Shown: one piece after another, positions 43,294-51,743 of the stretch
How positions within the stretch are numbered: position 1 is the first letter of the stretch
Layout: every line of letters begins with the position of its first letter
From: Acetobacterium sp965140355
GTDB taxonomy: Bacteria > Bacillota > Clostridia > Eubacteriales > Eubacteriaceae
Assembly: GCA_965140355.1 (NCBI GenBank)
Contig: OZ223194.1
Span: 310,001-374,000, forward strand
Reading direction: 5' to 3'
Length of the DNA stretch: 64,000 nt
Notes under the pieces: generated by a model
Seen by the model: only the letters and a program-made list of their open reading frames with translations
What the model was told of the DNA's origin: nothing
The model's database searches: none
Made by a program: the position numbers and the translations under genes

Positions 43294-43982
43294 CTTTGCT
43301 CCTTAATGATGTATCCGACTCCTCTAACGGTGTGAATGAGCTTTGTCCCATAGGGATTATCAATTTTATTTCTGAGATAGCGGATATAGACATCCAGAAT
43401 ATTCGTGTCGCCTTCAAAATCATAACCCCATACCTGCTCGATAATTTGATCGCGGGTTAAGACCCGGCCTTTATTAATCATTAAGTATTCCAGTAGCTCA
43501 TATTCTGTTTTTGTCAAATCTATTGAATCTGCCTGTTTTAAAACTTCCCTGGTTGACAAATTAATGGACAGATCCGAAACCTTTATCAATTTTGCTGCCG
43601 TCATTCTGGCCAGTCCATGTCTGAGGCCAGCTCTAATTCTGGCCAGCAATTCTTCTATTTCAAAGGGTTTTGTAACATAATCATTTGCCCCCAGATCCAA
43701 ACCAATGACTTTGTCGGTTATATCCCTTCTTGCCGTTAGCATGATGATTGGCACCATCGAATGCTTGCGAATTTTTCGGCACACTTCCATTCCACTGACT
43801 TCGGGAAGCATTAAATCCAAAAGAATTAATCCATATTCATTGTCATTAAATTTTTTCAGTCCTTCTTTTCCGTCATAAGCACTGTCATATGTATACCCTT
43901 CATATTTTAACTCCAATTCCAGGATCCGTACAATTGAACGGTCATCTTCGATAATCAGAATGTCTTTTTTGATCAATATCAT
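43290..43982 (-). CDS. OmpR-family response regulator
   Basis: A protein of about 230 residues. The receiver domain has DDRSIVRILEL, the phosphorylated Asp in LILLDLMLPEVSG and the KPFEIEELLARI end. The winged-helix domain carries LTKTEYELLEYLMINKGRVLTRDQIIEQVWGYDFEGDTNILDVYIRYLRNKID. The start is ATG 43982 after AAGGAG, with a nearby TTG as alternative. It is a good candidate to bind the tandem repeats upstream of the ABC and dedA operons. Confidence 0.92.
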   Translation of the reverse strand: MILIKKDILIIEDDRSIVRILELELKYEGYTYDSAYDGKEGLKKFNDNEYGLILLDLMLPEVSGMEVCRKIRKHSMVPIIMLTARRDITDKVIGLDLGANDYVTKPFEIEELLARIRAGLRHGLARMTAAKLIKVSDLSINLSTREVLKQADSIDLTKTEYELLEYLMINKGRVLTRDQIIEQVWGYDFEGDTNILDVYIRYLRNKIDNPYGTKLIHTVRGVGYIIKEQR

Positions 43983-43991
43983 CAACTCCTT

Positions 43992-44036
43992 AAAAAAATC
44001 TAATGTTAATCAGTATCCCTAGCACTGATTAACATT
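43992..44036 (-). terminator. 13-bp inverted repeat with T run before the regulator gene
   Basis: AATGTTAATCAGT and ACTGATTAACATT are perfect inverse copies with a 9-base loop (44002-44036), followed on the minus strand by AGATTTTTTT. It probably ends the ABC-lipoprotein transcript, but it lies just 10-20 bases before the regulator's Shine-Dalgarno site, so it could also be an operator. Confidence 0.6.
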
Positions 44037-44061
44037 ATACCCAAAATACCGTTACTTAAAA

Positions 44062-44745
44062 TTAATCCGCCACTTCAGCGGTGCCTTTGGCTTTATCAAC
44101 GCTAAAATGTAATGGCGCATATCCATTTGCATGGAGCTGAATATTAAAAGTTAAGCCATTTTGAGAAGTGCCATAAAGTCCATTGATATTACCAAAAAAA
44201 TGACCTGCTTCCGAAATTTTATTGTCAAAATGAATTGTTTTTGTTTCGCCGGGATTCAGCGTCAGCCCATTTAAAAGTTCGTAATAAGCTTCCTCTTGAT
44301 TCGTAACATTATCGGCAATTGTGTAATAGATATCGAAGTTGTTCAAAATTGTCTGCCCCGTGTTGACCAAGGTCATTTCAAGATGATCTGCGGTTGCATT
44401 ATCCTCGACTTTGAGATCATTAATCTTTATCGGTAACGGTGTCGTGCTTGTTTCGACAATTAAATTTTTTGTGAAAACCGGCTGAGTATCCACTTTATCA
44501 TTGCTGCCATCGCCATCGGTATCCGGTGTATAAGGGTTTGTCCCTAATATTTTTTCATCACTATCGGGAATACCATCGCCATCCGTATCGACCTTAGCAG
44601 CTGTGGTGCTTTGTTGGGAACTTGTCCCGGTATTTGAACCACTACTTTTCGCCGCACAACCGGTTACCCCAATACTTAACATCGAAATTAATATCATCCC
44701 AACCACCCCTGTTTTTAAGGCATTTCGCCATTTAAAATTTTTCAT
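44062..44745 (-). CDS. Lipoprotein with thrombospondin-3-type calcium repeats
   Basis: A 227-residue predicted lipoprotein. Its signal peptide ends at the lipobox SIGVTGCAAKSS. A Ser/Thr-rich linker follows, then calcium-binding DTDGDGIPDSDEKILGTNPYTPDTDGDGSNDKVD. The C-terminal 130 residues look beta-sandwich-like (DNATADHLEMTLVNTGQTILNNFDIYYTI; LNPGETKTIHFD). ATG 44745 is preceded by GGAGG. It lies downstream of the second permease and is probably the transporter's surface component. Confidence 0.8.
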   Translation of the reverse strand: MKNFKWRNALKTGVVGMILISMLSIGVTGCAAKSSGSNTGTSSQQSTTAAKVDTDGDGIPDSDEKILGTNPYTPDTDGDGSNDKVDTQPVFTKNLIVETSTTPLPIKINDLKVEDNATADHLEMTLVNTGQTILNNFDIYYTIADNVTNQEEAYYELLNGLTLNPGETKTIHFDNKISEAGHFFGNINGLYGTSQNGLTFNIQLHANGYAPLHFSVDKAKGTAEVAD

Positions 44746-44770
44746 CACTTTATTTTCCTCCAATTTTTTA

Positions 44771-45736
44771 TTATTTTGAACCATCGATATTTTCACGTCT
44801 TAAAAAAACAACATAGGCTAACAGCCACAAAACGCTACTGGGAACAATCAGGCCCAGCAAGTTAATCCACTTCAGACCCAGCACTTCCCAGACCGTATTT
44901 GTTTCAAAACCGGGTTTTATATTCAAGAGTGCAAAACTAATCCGCTCATAATGTTTTGTCGGTGATAACTCTTCAATCCCGTCTCTTAATGTTTCATAAA
45001 ATTTAAACTGTTGCAGTACTTGTGTCTCTTGATCCCGGTTCATCCCCATTTGAACAAAGAATCCACCCGGAAGCTGATTATCCATATCCATGGTATCCCC
45101 AATCTGGGGCAACACAAAGGCCAGAACCAACCAGATAATAACCGTTATTAACAGCGCTCGACTACCTTTGGCCGAGAGGATCGTAATCCCCATACTTAAG
45201 ATCATAAAGAATACCAAATATAGAAATGACATCAGAAAAAATAATCCCAGCCGGAGCCCTTCGTCGAGGGTGAGCATCACCCCGGCAATGATTGTCAGCG
45301 CGAGTAACGTCATCACGGCGGCGGCCAGGGTGATCCCTGCCAAAAGCAGCAGATTCCCCACTAATTTTCCATTTAAGAAGGTATCTCTAAATACTCCTCG
45401 GGATAAAATCAGCCGCAATGTACCGTTCTTGCGCTCTTTGGAGATGGCGGTATTGCCGAGAACAATGGCTAACAACGCACCAACCATTCCAATATAATTA
45501 ACAAATCCTTTTGATGCTGACATCGGATTTAAGTTCGGCATGGCCGGCAAGTCTGTTTTTCCAAGTGATTTAAGGAAATCGATGGAAGCGTTGTATGCGT
45601 CCACGGCAACGCGCACCTGTAATGACCCCAGCACAATCGACACCACACAAAGCGTCAACAACATTATGACGATAATCAGAAATAATTTATTTTTAAACGC
45701 ATCGGTGATTTCTTTTTTAGCAATTTCGATAATCAT
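44771..45736 (-). CDS. ABC-2 type transporter permease
   Basis: A 321-residue permease with about six hydrophobic segments and a large external loop. The start MIIEIAKKEITDAFKNKLFLIIVIMLLTLCVV and the TAISKERKNGTLRLILSRGVFRDTFLNGKLVGNLLLL stretch are characteristic of the ABC-2 family. It is homologous to the permease at 46561-47487. The two flank a NEW3 protein, and the adjacent ATPase serves both. Confidence 0.85.
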   Translation of the reverse strand: MIIEIAKKEITDAFKNKLFLIIVIMLLTLCVVSIVLGSLQVRVAVDAYNASIDFLKSLGKTDLPAMPNLNPMSASKGFVNYIGMVGALLAIVLGNTAISKERKNGTLRLILSRGVFRDTFLNGKLVGNLLLLAGITLAAAVMTLLALTIIAGVMLTLDEGLRLGLFFLMSFLYLVFFMILSMGITILSAKGSRALLITVIIWLVLAFVLPQIGDTMDMDNQLPGGFFVQMGMNRDQETQVLQQFKFYETLRDGIEELSPTKHYERISFALLNIKPGFETNTVWEVLGLKWINLLGLIVPSSVLWLLAYVVFLRRENIDGSK

Positions 45737-45742
45737 TTCCGC

Positions 45743-46564
45743 TTACCGCCTTCCATGTTTTTTAAATTGAATCACCGTAATGACGGCAATGACTAAAAAA
45801 AGACCGATCATCCAATAGGCAATATTTGCACTGGTTTTTACCGTTACAGCGATATCGACTTGATTACTTTGGGTTTCATTACTTACTGCGATCACGTTAA
45901 CTGCCATATTTCCGGCAATTTGTGAACTGGGCACCTCAAGGGTCGTTTTGATGATTCCGGTTTCGCCGGGCTTTAAGTCAATGCTTGTATCGGCACCCTT
46001 ACTGATAAGCCACTTGGCGGGCAGTTTGCTGCTCAGTTTTATCGCTTTGATTTCTTTGGCACCGCTGTTTTTCACTGAAAAAGTAAGTTCCACTGCTTTA
46101 CCACTAAAGATTTCAACTTTATCATTCAGACTTGTGAGTTCAAGTTGGTAATCCTTGTTGATGAGCACCGACATTTTCATCGTCATTTCCTGACCGTCAT
46201 CGCGAATAACCTTTACTAAAATGGTATCGTTGTTAACAAGCGGTTCACCAATTAATTTCAGGTTGAGATTTAGCGCTACATTTCGTTCCGCCGGTATGAC
46301 AAGTGTTATTATCGGCAGCTCGGCGGTTGAAAAATATAACTCGTAAGAATTTGACATCCCTTCTGTTTTAAACGTAAAGCTATGTTCGCTGTGATCACTA
46401 TTTTGGACCTCAAGGGAAATCATTTTAGGCTCTCCCAGCCCTAAATGATAGCTTGGCAATAATTCCGTGGTTGCTGCTGTCGCTGCCAGCGCCGGGGCTT
46501 GCAATAATACCAAAATCAGGATGGCCATGCTGAGTAAGCGCAGTAACTGTTTAAGCTGTTTCAT
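45743..46564 (-). CDS. NEW3-domain protein with signal peptide and C-terminal anchor
   Basis: A 273-residue protein with a cleavable signal peptide (LSMAILILVLLQAPALAATAA). One or two NPCBM-associated NEW3 (Ig-like) beta-sandwich domains follow, with LTFSVKNSGAKEIKAIKLSSKLPAKWLI and DLKPGETGIIKTTLEVPSS. A single C-terminal transmembrane helix ends it (IAYWMIGLFLVIAVITVIQFKKHGRR). Such proteins accompany ABC-2 exporters. It overlaps the upstream permease by 4 bases. Confidence 0.82.
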   Translation of the reverse strand: MKQLKQLLRLLSMAILILVLLQAPALAATAATTELLPSYHLGLGEPKMISLEVQNSDHSEHSFTFKTEGMSNSYELYFSTAELPIITLVIPAERNVALNLNLKLIGEPLVNNDTILVKVIRDDGQEMTMKMSVLINKDYQLELTSLNDKVEIFSGKAVELTFSVKNSGAKEIKAIKLSSKLPAKWLISKGADTSIDLKPGETGIIKTTLEVPSSQIAGNMAVNVIAVSNETQSNQVDIAVTVKTSANIAYWMIGLFLVIAVITVIQFKKHGRR

Positions 46565-47487
46565 GAGACTTCCTCCTTCTGAGCCGCCCGGTAGGACATA
46601 ATCAAAAGGACAATACCCGGCAACAGAATGTTGACCAATGCCCCGGCCTGTTTTTCAAGAATTTTCCAAACCGCTATCGTCGCGGTTTCTGAAGTGACTT
46701 GCAATAAATCTTTACTGATATTCTGAAACTGCACCGTCGGCGAAAGCAATTCGATGGTTCTGGAAATCAAGGTGTCCGTGGGTACCTGGGTCACGGTTTG
46801 AGCTGTTGCATTCAGCGTATAGGCAAAACTTCGTTGACTTTCAGCCAGTTGGGGGACAACAAATGACAACGTAATCCAGACAACCATCATTAAGAGAAAA
46901 CCAAACTCACTGTTGTTGGTCTTGATCGACACAAACAATGTCGTCGTATAAAAGAACATCAGATAAATCAAGGCTAGCATAAAAAATGTCAGTAGCCTGA
47001 TGATTTCATTAATATCCGGGCTTAACCCGGATATTAATATAAAAAGAGTCAAATTGAAAATTAAAATAATTCCCAGCAGCAACCCTAGAACCATACCTCC
47101 TCCCAATAACTTTCCTGTCACAATCTGATCTCGGTAAATCGCGCGGGTAGCAATCAACTTCAGTGTCCCCTGGTTTCTCTCCCCGTTAAAAGCTTCATAA
47201 CCAAGAAAAATAGCCACCACCGCACCAATCATGCTGACATAGGTAATGATATTCTGCAGAATTGAGAGTGGAAAAATTTCCGGTGGGGTTGGAAAAATTA
47301 CCTTGCCCTGAGCCTTCAGTAACTCCACAATATTCTGATAAGCCTGCATCTCGGCATTTTTTGTACTTGATCCAATGTAGACCGAAACGATGGAAAGAAG
47401 CACAAACAGTCCGACTATGATCAAAAATATCTTGTCTCTGAATGCTGCCATGACTTCTTTTTGAGCCAAAGTCAGAACTGCTTTCAT
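46561..47487 (-). CDS. ABC-2 type transporter permease
   Basis: A 308-residue permease with KEVMAAFRDKIFLIIVGLFVLLSIVSVYIGSS and GYEAFNGERNQGTLKLIATRAIYRDQIVTGKLLGG. The large loop after residue 60 is probably extracytoplasmic. It overlaps the ATPase gene upstream by 4 bases and the NEW3 gene downstream by 4 bases, so these genes are translationally coupled. Confidence 0.85.
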   Translation of the reverse strand: MKAVLTLAQKEVMAAFRDKIFLIIVGLFVLLSIVSVYIGSSTKNAEMQAYQNIVELLKAQGKVIFPTPPEIFPLSILQNIITYVSMIGAVVAIFLGYEAFNGERNQGTLKLIATRAIYRDQIVTGKLLGGGMVLGLLLGIILIFNLTLFILISGLSPDINEIIRLLTFFMLALIYLMFFYTTTLFVSIKTNNSEFGFLLMMVVWITLSFVVPQLAESQRSFAYTLNATAQTVTQVPTDTLISRTIELLSPTVQFQNISKDLLQVTSETATIAVWKILEKQAGALVNILLPGIVLLIMSYRAAQKEEVS

Positions 47488-48206
47488 GATGTTTCCCCTT
47501 CCACTTTGAAATAGATTTCTTCCAGCGACTTTGCCGTTGAGAATTTCTTTTCGATATTGATCAGCGAATCTGCCATTAACAATTTACCATGGCTGATGAT
47601 TCCGATATCAGTGCATAGTTTTGTCACTTCCGACAATAAATGGGTATTCATGAAAATCGTTGTTCCCCATTTCGCATTGATCATCAATAAAATATCGCGC
47701 ATATCCTTTGCCCCCTGGGGATCCAACCCGGATGTGGGTTCATCAAGAAAGAGTATCTTCGGTTTATGCAAAATAGCCTGGGCAATCCCGATGCGTTGTT
47801 TCATGCCTTTCGAATAGGTTTTGACCTTGCGGTTTTGCCACGCCGTCATCCCCAACAATTTTAAAACCTCTTCAATGGCCGCATCCACCTTTTCAACTTG
47901 GGATAGTTTCCCAAAAAAACGTAAATTTTCGACCGCCGTTAAATCCCCATATAAGGACACGTTTTCGGGCAGATACCCCAACATCTTACGCACCTTCAAA
48001 TTATCCTTTACAATATCCAAACCGCCAATGCTGGCCTTCCCCTGAGTTGGTAAAATCAAGGTTGTCAGCATCGAGATGGTCGTTGTCTTGCCCGCCCCAT
48101 TATGTCCTAAAAATCCAAATATCGCACTTTCCTTAACTTCGAGATTCAGTTGATCCACGGCAGTGAAATCGTCATATTTTTTTCTCAGGTTTTCTGTTAT
48201 CAACAT
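47484..48206 (-). CDS. ABC transporter ATP-binding protein
   Basis: A 240-residue ATPase with Walker A GFLGHNGAGKTTTISML, signature motif YSKGMKQRIGIAQAIL, Walker B ILFLDEPTSGLDP and MNTHLLSEV. This is the CcmA/BcrA-like export type. The start at 48206 is set by AAAGAGGAAC upstream. It is the first gene of the transporter operon, with a -10 box TATTAT and tandem regulatory repeats at 48253-48306. Confidence 0.92.
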   Translation of the reverse strand: MLITENLRKKYDDFTAVDQLNLEVKESAIFGFLGHNGAGKTTTISMLTTLILPTQGKASIGGLDIVKDNLKVRKMLGYLPENVSLYGDLTAVENLRFFGKLSQVEKVDAAIEEVLKLLGMTAWQNRKVKTYSKGMKQRIGIAQAILHKPKILFLDEPTSGLDPQGAKDMRDILLMINAKWGTTIFMNTHLLSEVTKLCTDIGIISHGKLLMADSLINIEKKFSTAKSLEEIYFKVEGETS

Positions 48207-48266
48207 TTTTGTTCCTCTTTTCATATTTTTGCTTGCCCTGTTTCATATCTTCATAATAACTTTTAA

Positions 48267-48306
48267 ATCTGAGAACCATAGAAATTGGATCTGAGAATTT
48301 TCTCAT
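48267..48306 (-). promoter_or_regulatory. Tandem direct repeat operator, ABC operon
   Basis: ATCTGAGAA occurs at 48267-48275 and 48289-48297, exactly 22 bases apart, and the second copy continues into TTTTCTCAT. The minus-strand -10 hexamer TATTAT (48258-48253) lies 8 bases from the nearest repeat. The arrangement is repeated upstream of dedA. Two direct repeats spaced about two helix turns apart is typical of an OmpR-family dimer site. Confidence 0.7.
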
Positions 48307-48396
48307 TTTTGTGATTGCATCAAAATAATTATTTTGCTAATTTTCTAATCATCTGCGATAAAAAAATGCCCCGAGCATTAACCCGCGACACCTTTA

Positions 48397-48978
48397 TTAA
48401 CATTTATCTTTGATATTGGTCAGTTTGTAAAACAACTTTTTTTCGACAGTTTCATAAAGATTTTCAACTTTATCTCTAAGCCCCAATTTATAGACAAAAC
48501 TAGTAGCAAAAACAAGTACATAGGCTCCTAAAATGTCTAATAGATAATGATGTCCAACGTATACGCGTGAAATTCCCACCAAAAACGATGTTATCATTAA
48601 TAAGATACTCAGTAATTTGTTGTATTTTGCCAGTCCCACAGCTATACTCATTGTCCCTGTCGCGTGATCACTGGGGAAGGATGCATCAGCAACATGAGGA
48701 TAGAGCAAATTCACCTTATTATGTACAAAGGGTCGTTCTACAAAATAGATATTTCCAATCAGAAAACTCAAAAACAGATTAATCATCACAAAAACTAATG
48801 TACTAAAGACTATTTTTCGATAACTGGACTGTTTGATAATCAGTCCGGTTATAAATATTAACACCACGATTGCAATATAAAAATACCATAGATCTTTTGA
48901 AATAAAAATCATTAACTGATCCACAAAAATATTCTTATAAGCCAAATTATTTATTAATCTAAAAATCGCATCATTCAT
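48397..48978 (-). CDS. PAP2 family undecaprenyl-diphosphatase-like phosphatase
   Basis: A 193-residue membrane phosphatase with the three PAP2 motifs: KVNLLYPHVADASFPSDHATGT (motif 2 SxxxDHATG), SRVYVGHHYLLDILGAYVLVFATSF (motif 3 GHHYxxD) and an upstream FVERPF. It may recycle undecaprenyl pyrophosphate, as in BcrC. ATG 48978, after AGAGGAAATA, is preferred to the TTG at 49005. It follows dedA by 27 bases on the same strand. Confidence 0.87.
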   Translation of the reverse strand: MNDAIFRLINNLAYKNIFVDQLMIFISKDLWYFYIAIVVLIFITGLIIKQSSYRKIVFSTLVFVMINLFLSFLIGNIYFVERPFVHNKVNLLYPHVADASFPSDHATGTMSIAVGLAKYNKLLSILLMITSFLVGISRVYVGHHYLLDILGAYVLVFATSFVYKLGLRDKVENLYETVEKKLFYKLTNIKDKC

Positions 48979-49005
48979 TTTTCGTATTTCCTCTTGTTTT
49001 TCCAA

Positions 49006-49671
49006 TTAAATATTGTTTAATTCATGATGGTTTTTCATATTTTTTCTTTCTCTTGTCAGAGCAACAATCCCTGGAATGATTGATATTGCAATAATCGCTA
49101 TTAAAACAAAAGAAAAATTATCTTTAATAAATGGTAAATTTCCAAAGAAATATCCTCCCGATAAAAATAGAGTTACCCATAAAAAGCCGCCTAAAATATT
49201 ATATCCGACAAACTTAAGATAATTCATTTCACCAATACCAGCTAAAAACGGAACAAAGGTCCTGATAATTGGAATAAATCTCCCAATTGCAATGGTCATC
49301 GAACCATGCTTCTTATAAAATTCATTAGCCTTATTAACATGATCTTTTCTAATAAATCGGATATTTTCTTTTGCTAAAATTGTCTTTCCGATATTTTTGC
49401 CAATATGGTAGTTTACCGTATCACCGATGATCGCAGCCATGAAAAACACTGTAAAAAAAGTAACACTATTCAATGAATTCATGGCCGCCAATGCTCCGGA
49501 TGCAAAGATTAATGAGTCTCCGGGTAAAAATGGGGTTATTACCAACCCGGTTTCACAAAATACAATCAAAAATAATAAGAGATAGGTCCATACTCCATAA
49601 CATTGCATTATTCCCACCAGCGATTTATCAAGATGCAGTATAAAATTAATGATATAAACAAGTATATCCAT
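49006..49671 (-). CDS. DedA family membrane protein
   Basis: A 221-residue DedA protein (FCETGLVITPFLPGDSLIFASGALAA; AIIGDTVNYHIGKNIGK; FYKKHGSMTIAIGRFIPIIRTFVPFLAGIGEM). DedA proteins include undecaprenyl-phosphate translocases in some bacteria. The start at 49671 is set by GGAAAGAAGGAAA. It leads the dedA-PAP2 pair, both acting on membrane lipid carriers, and its promoter has the same operator as the ABC transporter. Confidence 0.93.
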   Translation of the reverse strand: MDILVYIINFILHLDKSLVGIMQCYGVWTYLLLFLIVFCETGLVITPFLPGDSLIFASGALAAMNSLNSVTFFTVFFMAAIIGDTVNYHIGKNIGKTILAKENIRFIRKDHVNKANEFYKKHGSMTIAIGRFIPIIRTFVPFLAGIGEMNYLKFVGYNILGGFLWVTLFLSGGYFFGNLPFIKDNFSFVLIAIIAISIIPGIVALTRERKNMKNHHELNNI

Positions 49672-49894
49672 ATTTTTCCTTCTTTCCAATTGATTCCTAT
49701 AGGATTCTGATTATTAGTATTATTGTCAACATTAACTTCTTATGATCTCAAAAACAGAAAACTTTCGACAATTGAATTTAAAAGGCAATATTATCTTTTC
49801 ATTTTTTAAATTTCCATAAAGTTCTGATTTAAAATGATCAATCGGTAAATGTTGCTGGCCAAATTTTACTTTGTAAATTGATTATAAATAAGTA

Positions 49895-49934
49895 ATCTGA
49901 GAAATAGTGGAATTGAATCTGAGAATTCTCTCAT
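49895..49934 (-). promoter_or_regulatory. Tandem direct repeat operator, dedA operon
   Basis: ATCTGAGAA at 49895-49903 and 49917-49925, also 22 bases apart, with TTCTCTCAT after the second. The minus-strand -10 hexamer TATAAT (49886-49881) lies 8 bases from the nearest repeat, as in the ABC operon. The leader before dedA is about 200 bases long. Confidence 0.7.
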
Positions 49935-50215
49935 TATGCAGTTTGTTAAATAGCTATTTTTTGTAAAATATTAATTTTTACTGTTTACTTTTTATGTAAA
50001 CGATGATATATTGTACAAAATACAATTCATTCAATATTGTAATAACTAATTATTTTACGATGTGCATCTTGAAAGGAGGTAATAAAGTTATTTATCGCAA
50101 TAAACTGATCTTAATTTCAAAAGAAGAGCTATTACATTATGTATGATGAAAGGAGATAAAGAAACGATCTAGTTTAAATAAACCGATATCAAATTTTAAA
50201 AAAGGAGAATAACAA
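49935..50215 (+). promoter_or_regulatory. Upstream region of the GPH-type transporter
   Basis: No gene is confidently called. A short frame starting at 50059 (MCILKGGNKVIYRNK, ending at 50145) lies behind a strong AAAGGAGGTAATAAAG and could be a leader, but its own ribosome-binding site is absent. AAAGGAGAT motifs occur at about 50150. A second AAAAAGGAGAA precedes the transporter start. No riboswitch was recognised. Confidence 0.3.
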
Positions 50216-51682
50216 ATGGCAGGCCAAGTAAGTAATAGTGAAAAAACAATTAAACGGGATAAATTAACGCGAGATCTTTATGTACTCCCCAATTTTGGGG
50301 GTGCAACCTTCAAGGGATATTTTGATGGATATTTAGCGATGCTCTTAACCGATATCTATATGATCCCGTTAATTTTGTCTGGTATATTAGAGATGGTAAA
50401 AACGCTAGTAGAATTTGCGTTTGCCCCTATATTTGGGGCATTTCTTGATCGCGTTACTTTGAGAAAAGGTAAATACTGGCAATGGATCATAATCGGATCA
50501 ATCGGTGCTGCAACAACATATATGATCCTGTTTGCCTTGCCGGCACTTACATCAGCCCCTGAAAAATTAGGTTTCTTTGTCTTTGTATTAAGTATCATCC
50601 TTGCTGTTTTTCTATCGATTGTAAATGTAACCGTTGTCTCTCTTTATCCCCGACTGGCACCTAATCCAAAAATAAGAACTCAGTTAGCAGTTGCCCAAAA
50701 AATTGGTCGCGATGGTGGGAAAACCTTATGGGGATATGTTGCCCCCGCTCTTTTGATCCTTTTAACCGCGAAAGTTGGATCGGAAGCTGGTGGCTGGGCA
50801 ACAACCGGGTTAATCCTCGGAACATTTGGAATCATCTGTTATCTTGCTTTTGCTTCAGTTTTACGAGGAACATCGATGGAACAGGATGCAATTGCTGCCA
50901 AAACAGCAGCAACTATACAGAGCAAGCCAAAAATCCCCTTAAAAACTGTTGTTAAAGGATTGCTGACAAATCGGGCTCTTTTAGTCATGTTTTTATTTAT
51001 GACAATCTATAAAACGTTCTACTTTTTCCAAATTATGAGCGCAACATACTTTTTTAAATATGTTGCTAAGGACTTCGGATCTTTGGGACTATTTATGCTG
51101 GCGTTTAACCTTAGTGCCGTTGTCGGTGTAATTTGCGGATTGTTTTGGGTGAAAATATTCAAGGATTCTAAAAAAGCGTTTGTATCAGGAGGGATGGTTC
51201 AAATAATCATATTACTAATCGCTACCCTGACGTTTAGCAATTTAACAACCGGAATGTTCATCGCCGTTATTTCATGTGCAAGCTTCTTCGGAGGTATTCT
51301 TGAAGCCTATATTATGCCAATGTTTGCGGCGGCGGCTGATTACGGGGCTTGGAAAACGGGCGAAAGAACCGACGGCTTAAGCATGTCCATGTTTTCGGTC
51401 TCCGTTCGTGTCGGATTGACATTGTCTACCTTTATCAGAACAGCCTTATTAGCATCAGCTGGATATAATGCGGCAACGTATGTAAATGGAGTGGAACCTT
51501 CACAGGATGTTATTAGTACTCTTATTAATTTGCAAACCGTCTTACCACTTGTTTTAGCCATTGTTTCCATAGGTCTTGTGGCCTTACTTTATCCACTAAA
51601 CGATAAAAAACTGGCCCGAATTAAAGAAGAAATTGAAGCCGGCCGGGTTGGCGAAAGCGCCGATATGAGCATCCTGAATTAA
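50216..51682 (+). CDS. GPH/MFS-family transporter
   Basis: A 488-residue membrane protein with about 12 hydrophobic segments. The glycoside-pentoside-hexuronide cation-symporter style is seen in YFDGYLAMLLTDIYMIPLILSGILEMVKTLVEFAFAPIFGAFLDRV. Only uptake by cation symport is a fair inference; the substrate is unknown. AAAGGAGAATAAC precedes the start. It is followed by a UroD-type gene, probably in one transcript, so the substrate may be a methylated compound. Confidence 0.8.
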   Translation: MAGQVSNSEKTIKRDKLTRDLYVLPNFGGATFKGYFDGYLAMLLTDIYMIPLILSGILEMVKTLVEFAFAPIFGAFLDRVTLRKGKYWQWIIIGSIGAATTYMILFALPALTSAPEKLGFFVFVLSIILAVFLSIVNVTVVSLYPRLAPNPKIRTQLAVAQKIGRDGGKTLWGYVAPALLILLTAKVGSEAGGWATTGLILGTFGIICYLAFASVLRGTSMEQDAIAAKTAATIQSKPKIPLKTVVKGLLTNRALLVMFLFMTIYKTFYFFQIMSATYFFKYVAKDFGSLGLFMLAFNLSAVVGVICGLFWVKIFKDSKKAFVSGGMVQIIILLIATLTFSNLTTGMFIAVISCASFFGGILEAYIMPMFAAAADYGAWKTGERTDGLSMSMFSVSVRVGLTLSTFIRTALLASAGYNAATYVNGVEPSQDVISTLINLQTVLPLVLAIVSIGLVALLYPLNDKKLARIKEEIEAGRVGESADMSILN

Positions 51683-51743
51683 ATATTTTTATTAGTTCAA
51701 ACTTAACTATCAAAAAAATAAATGATACCAAGGAGATTATCAA

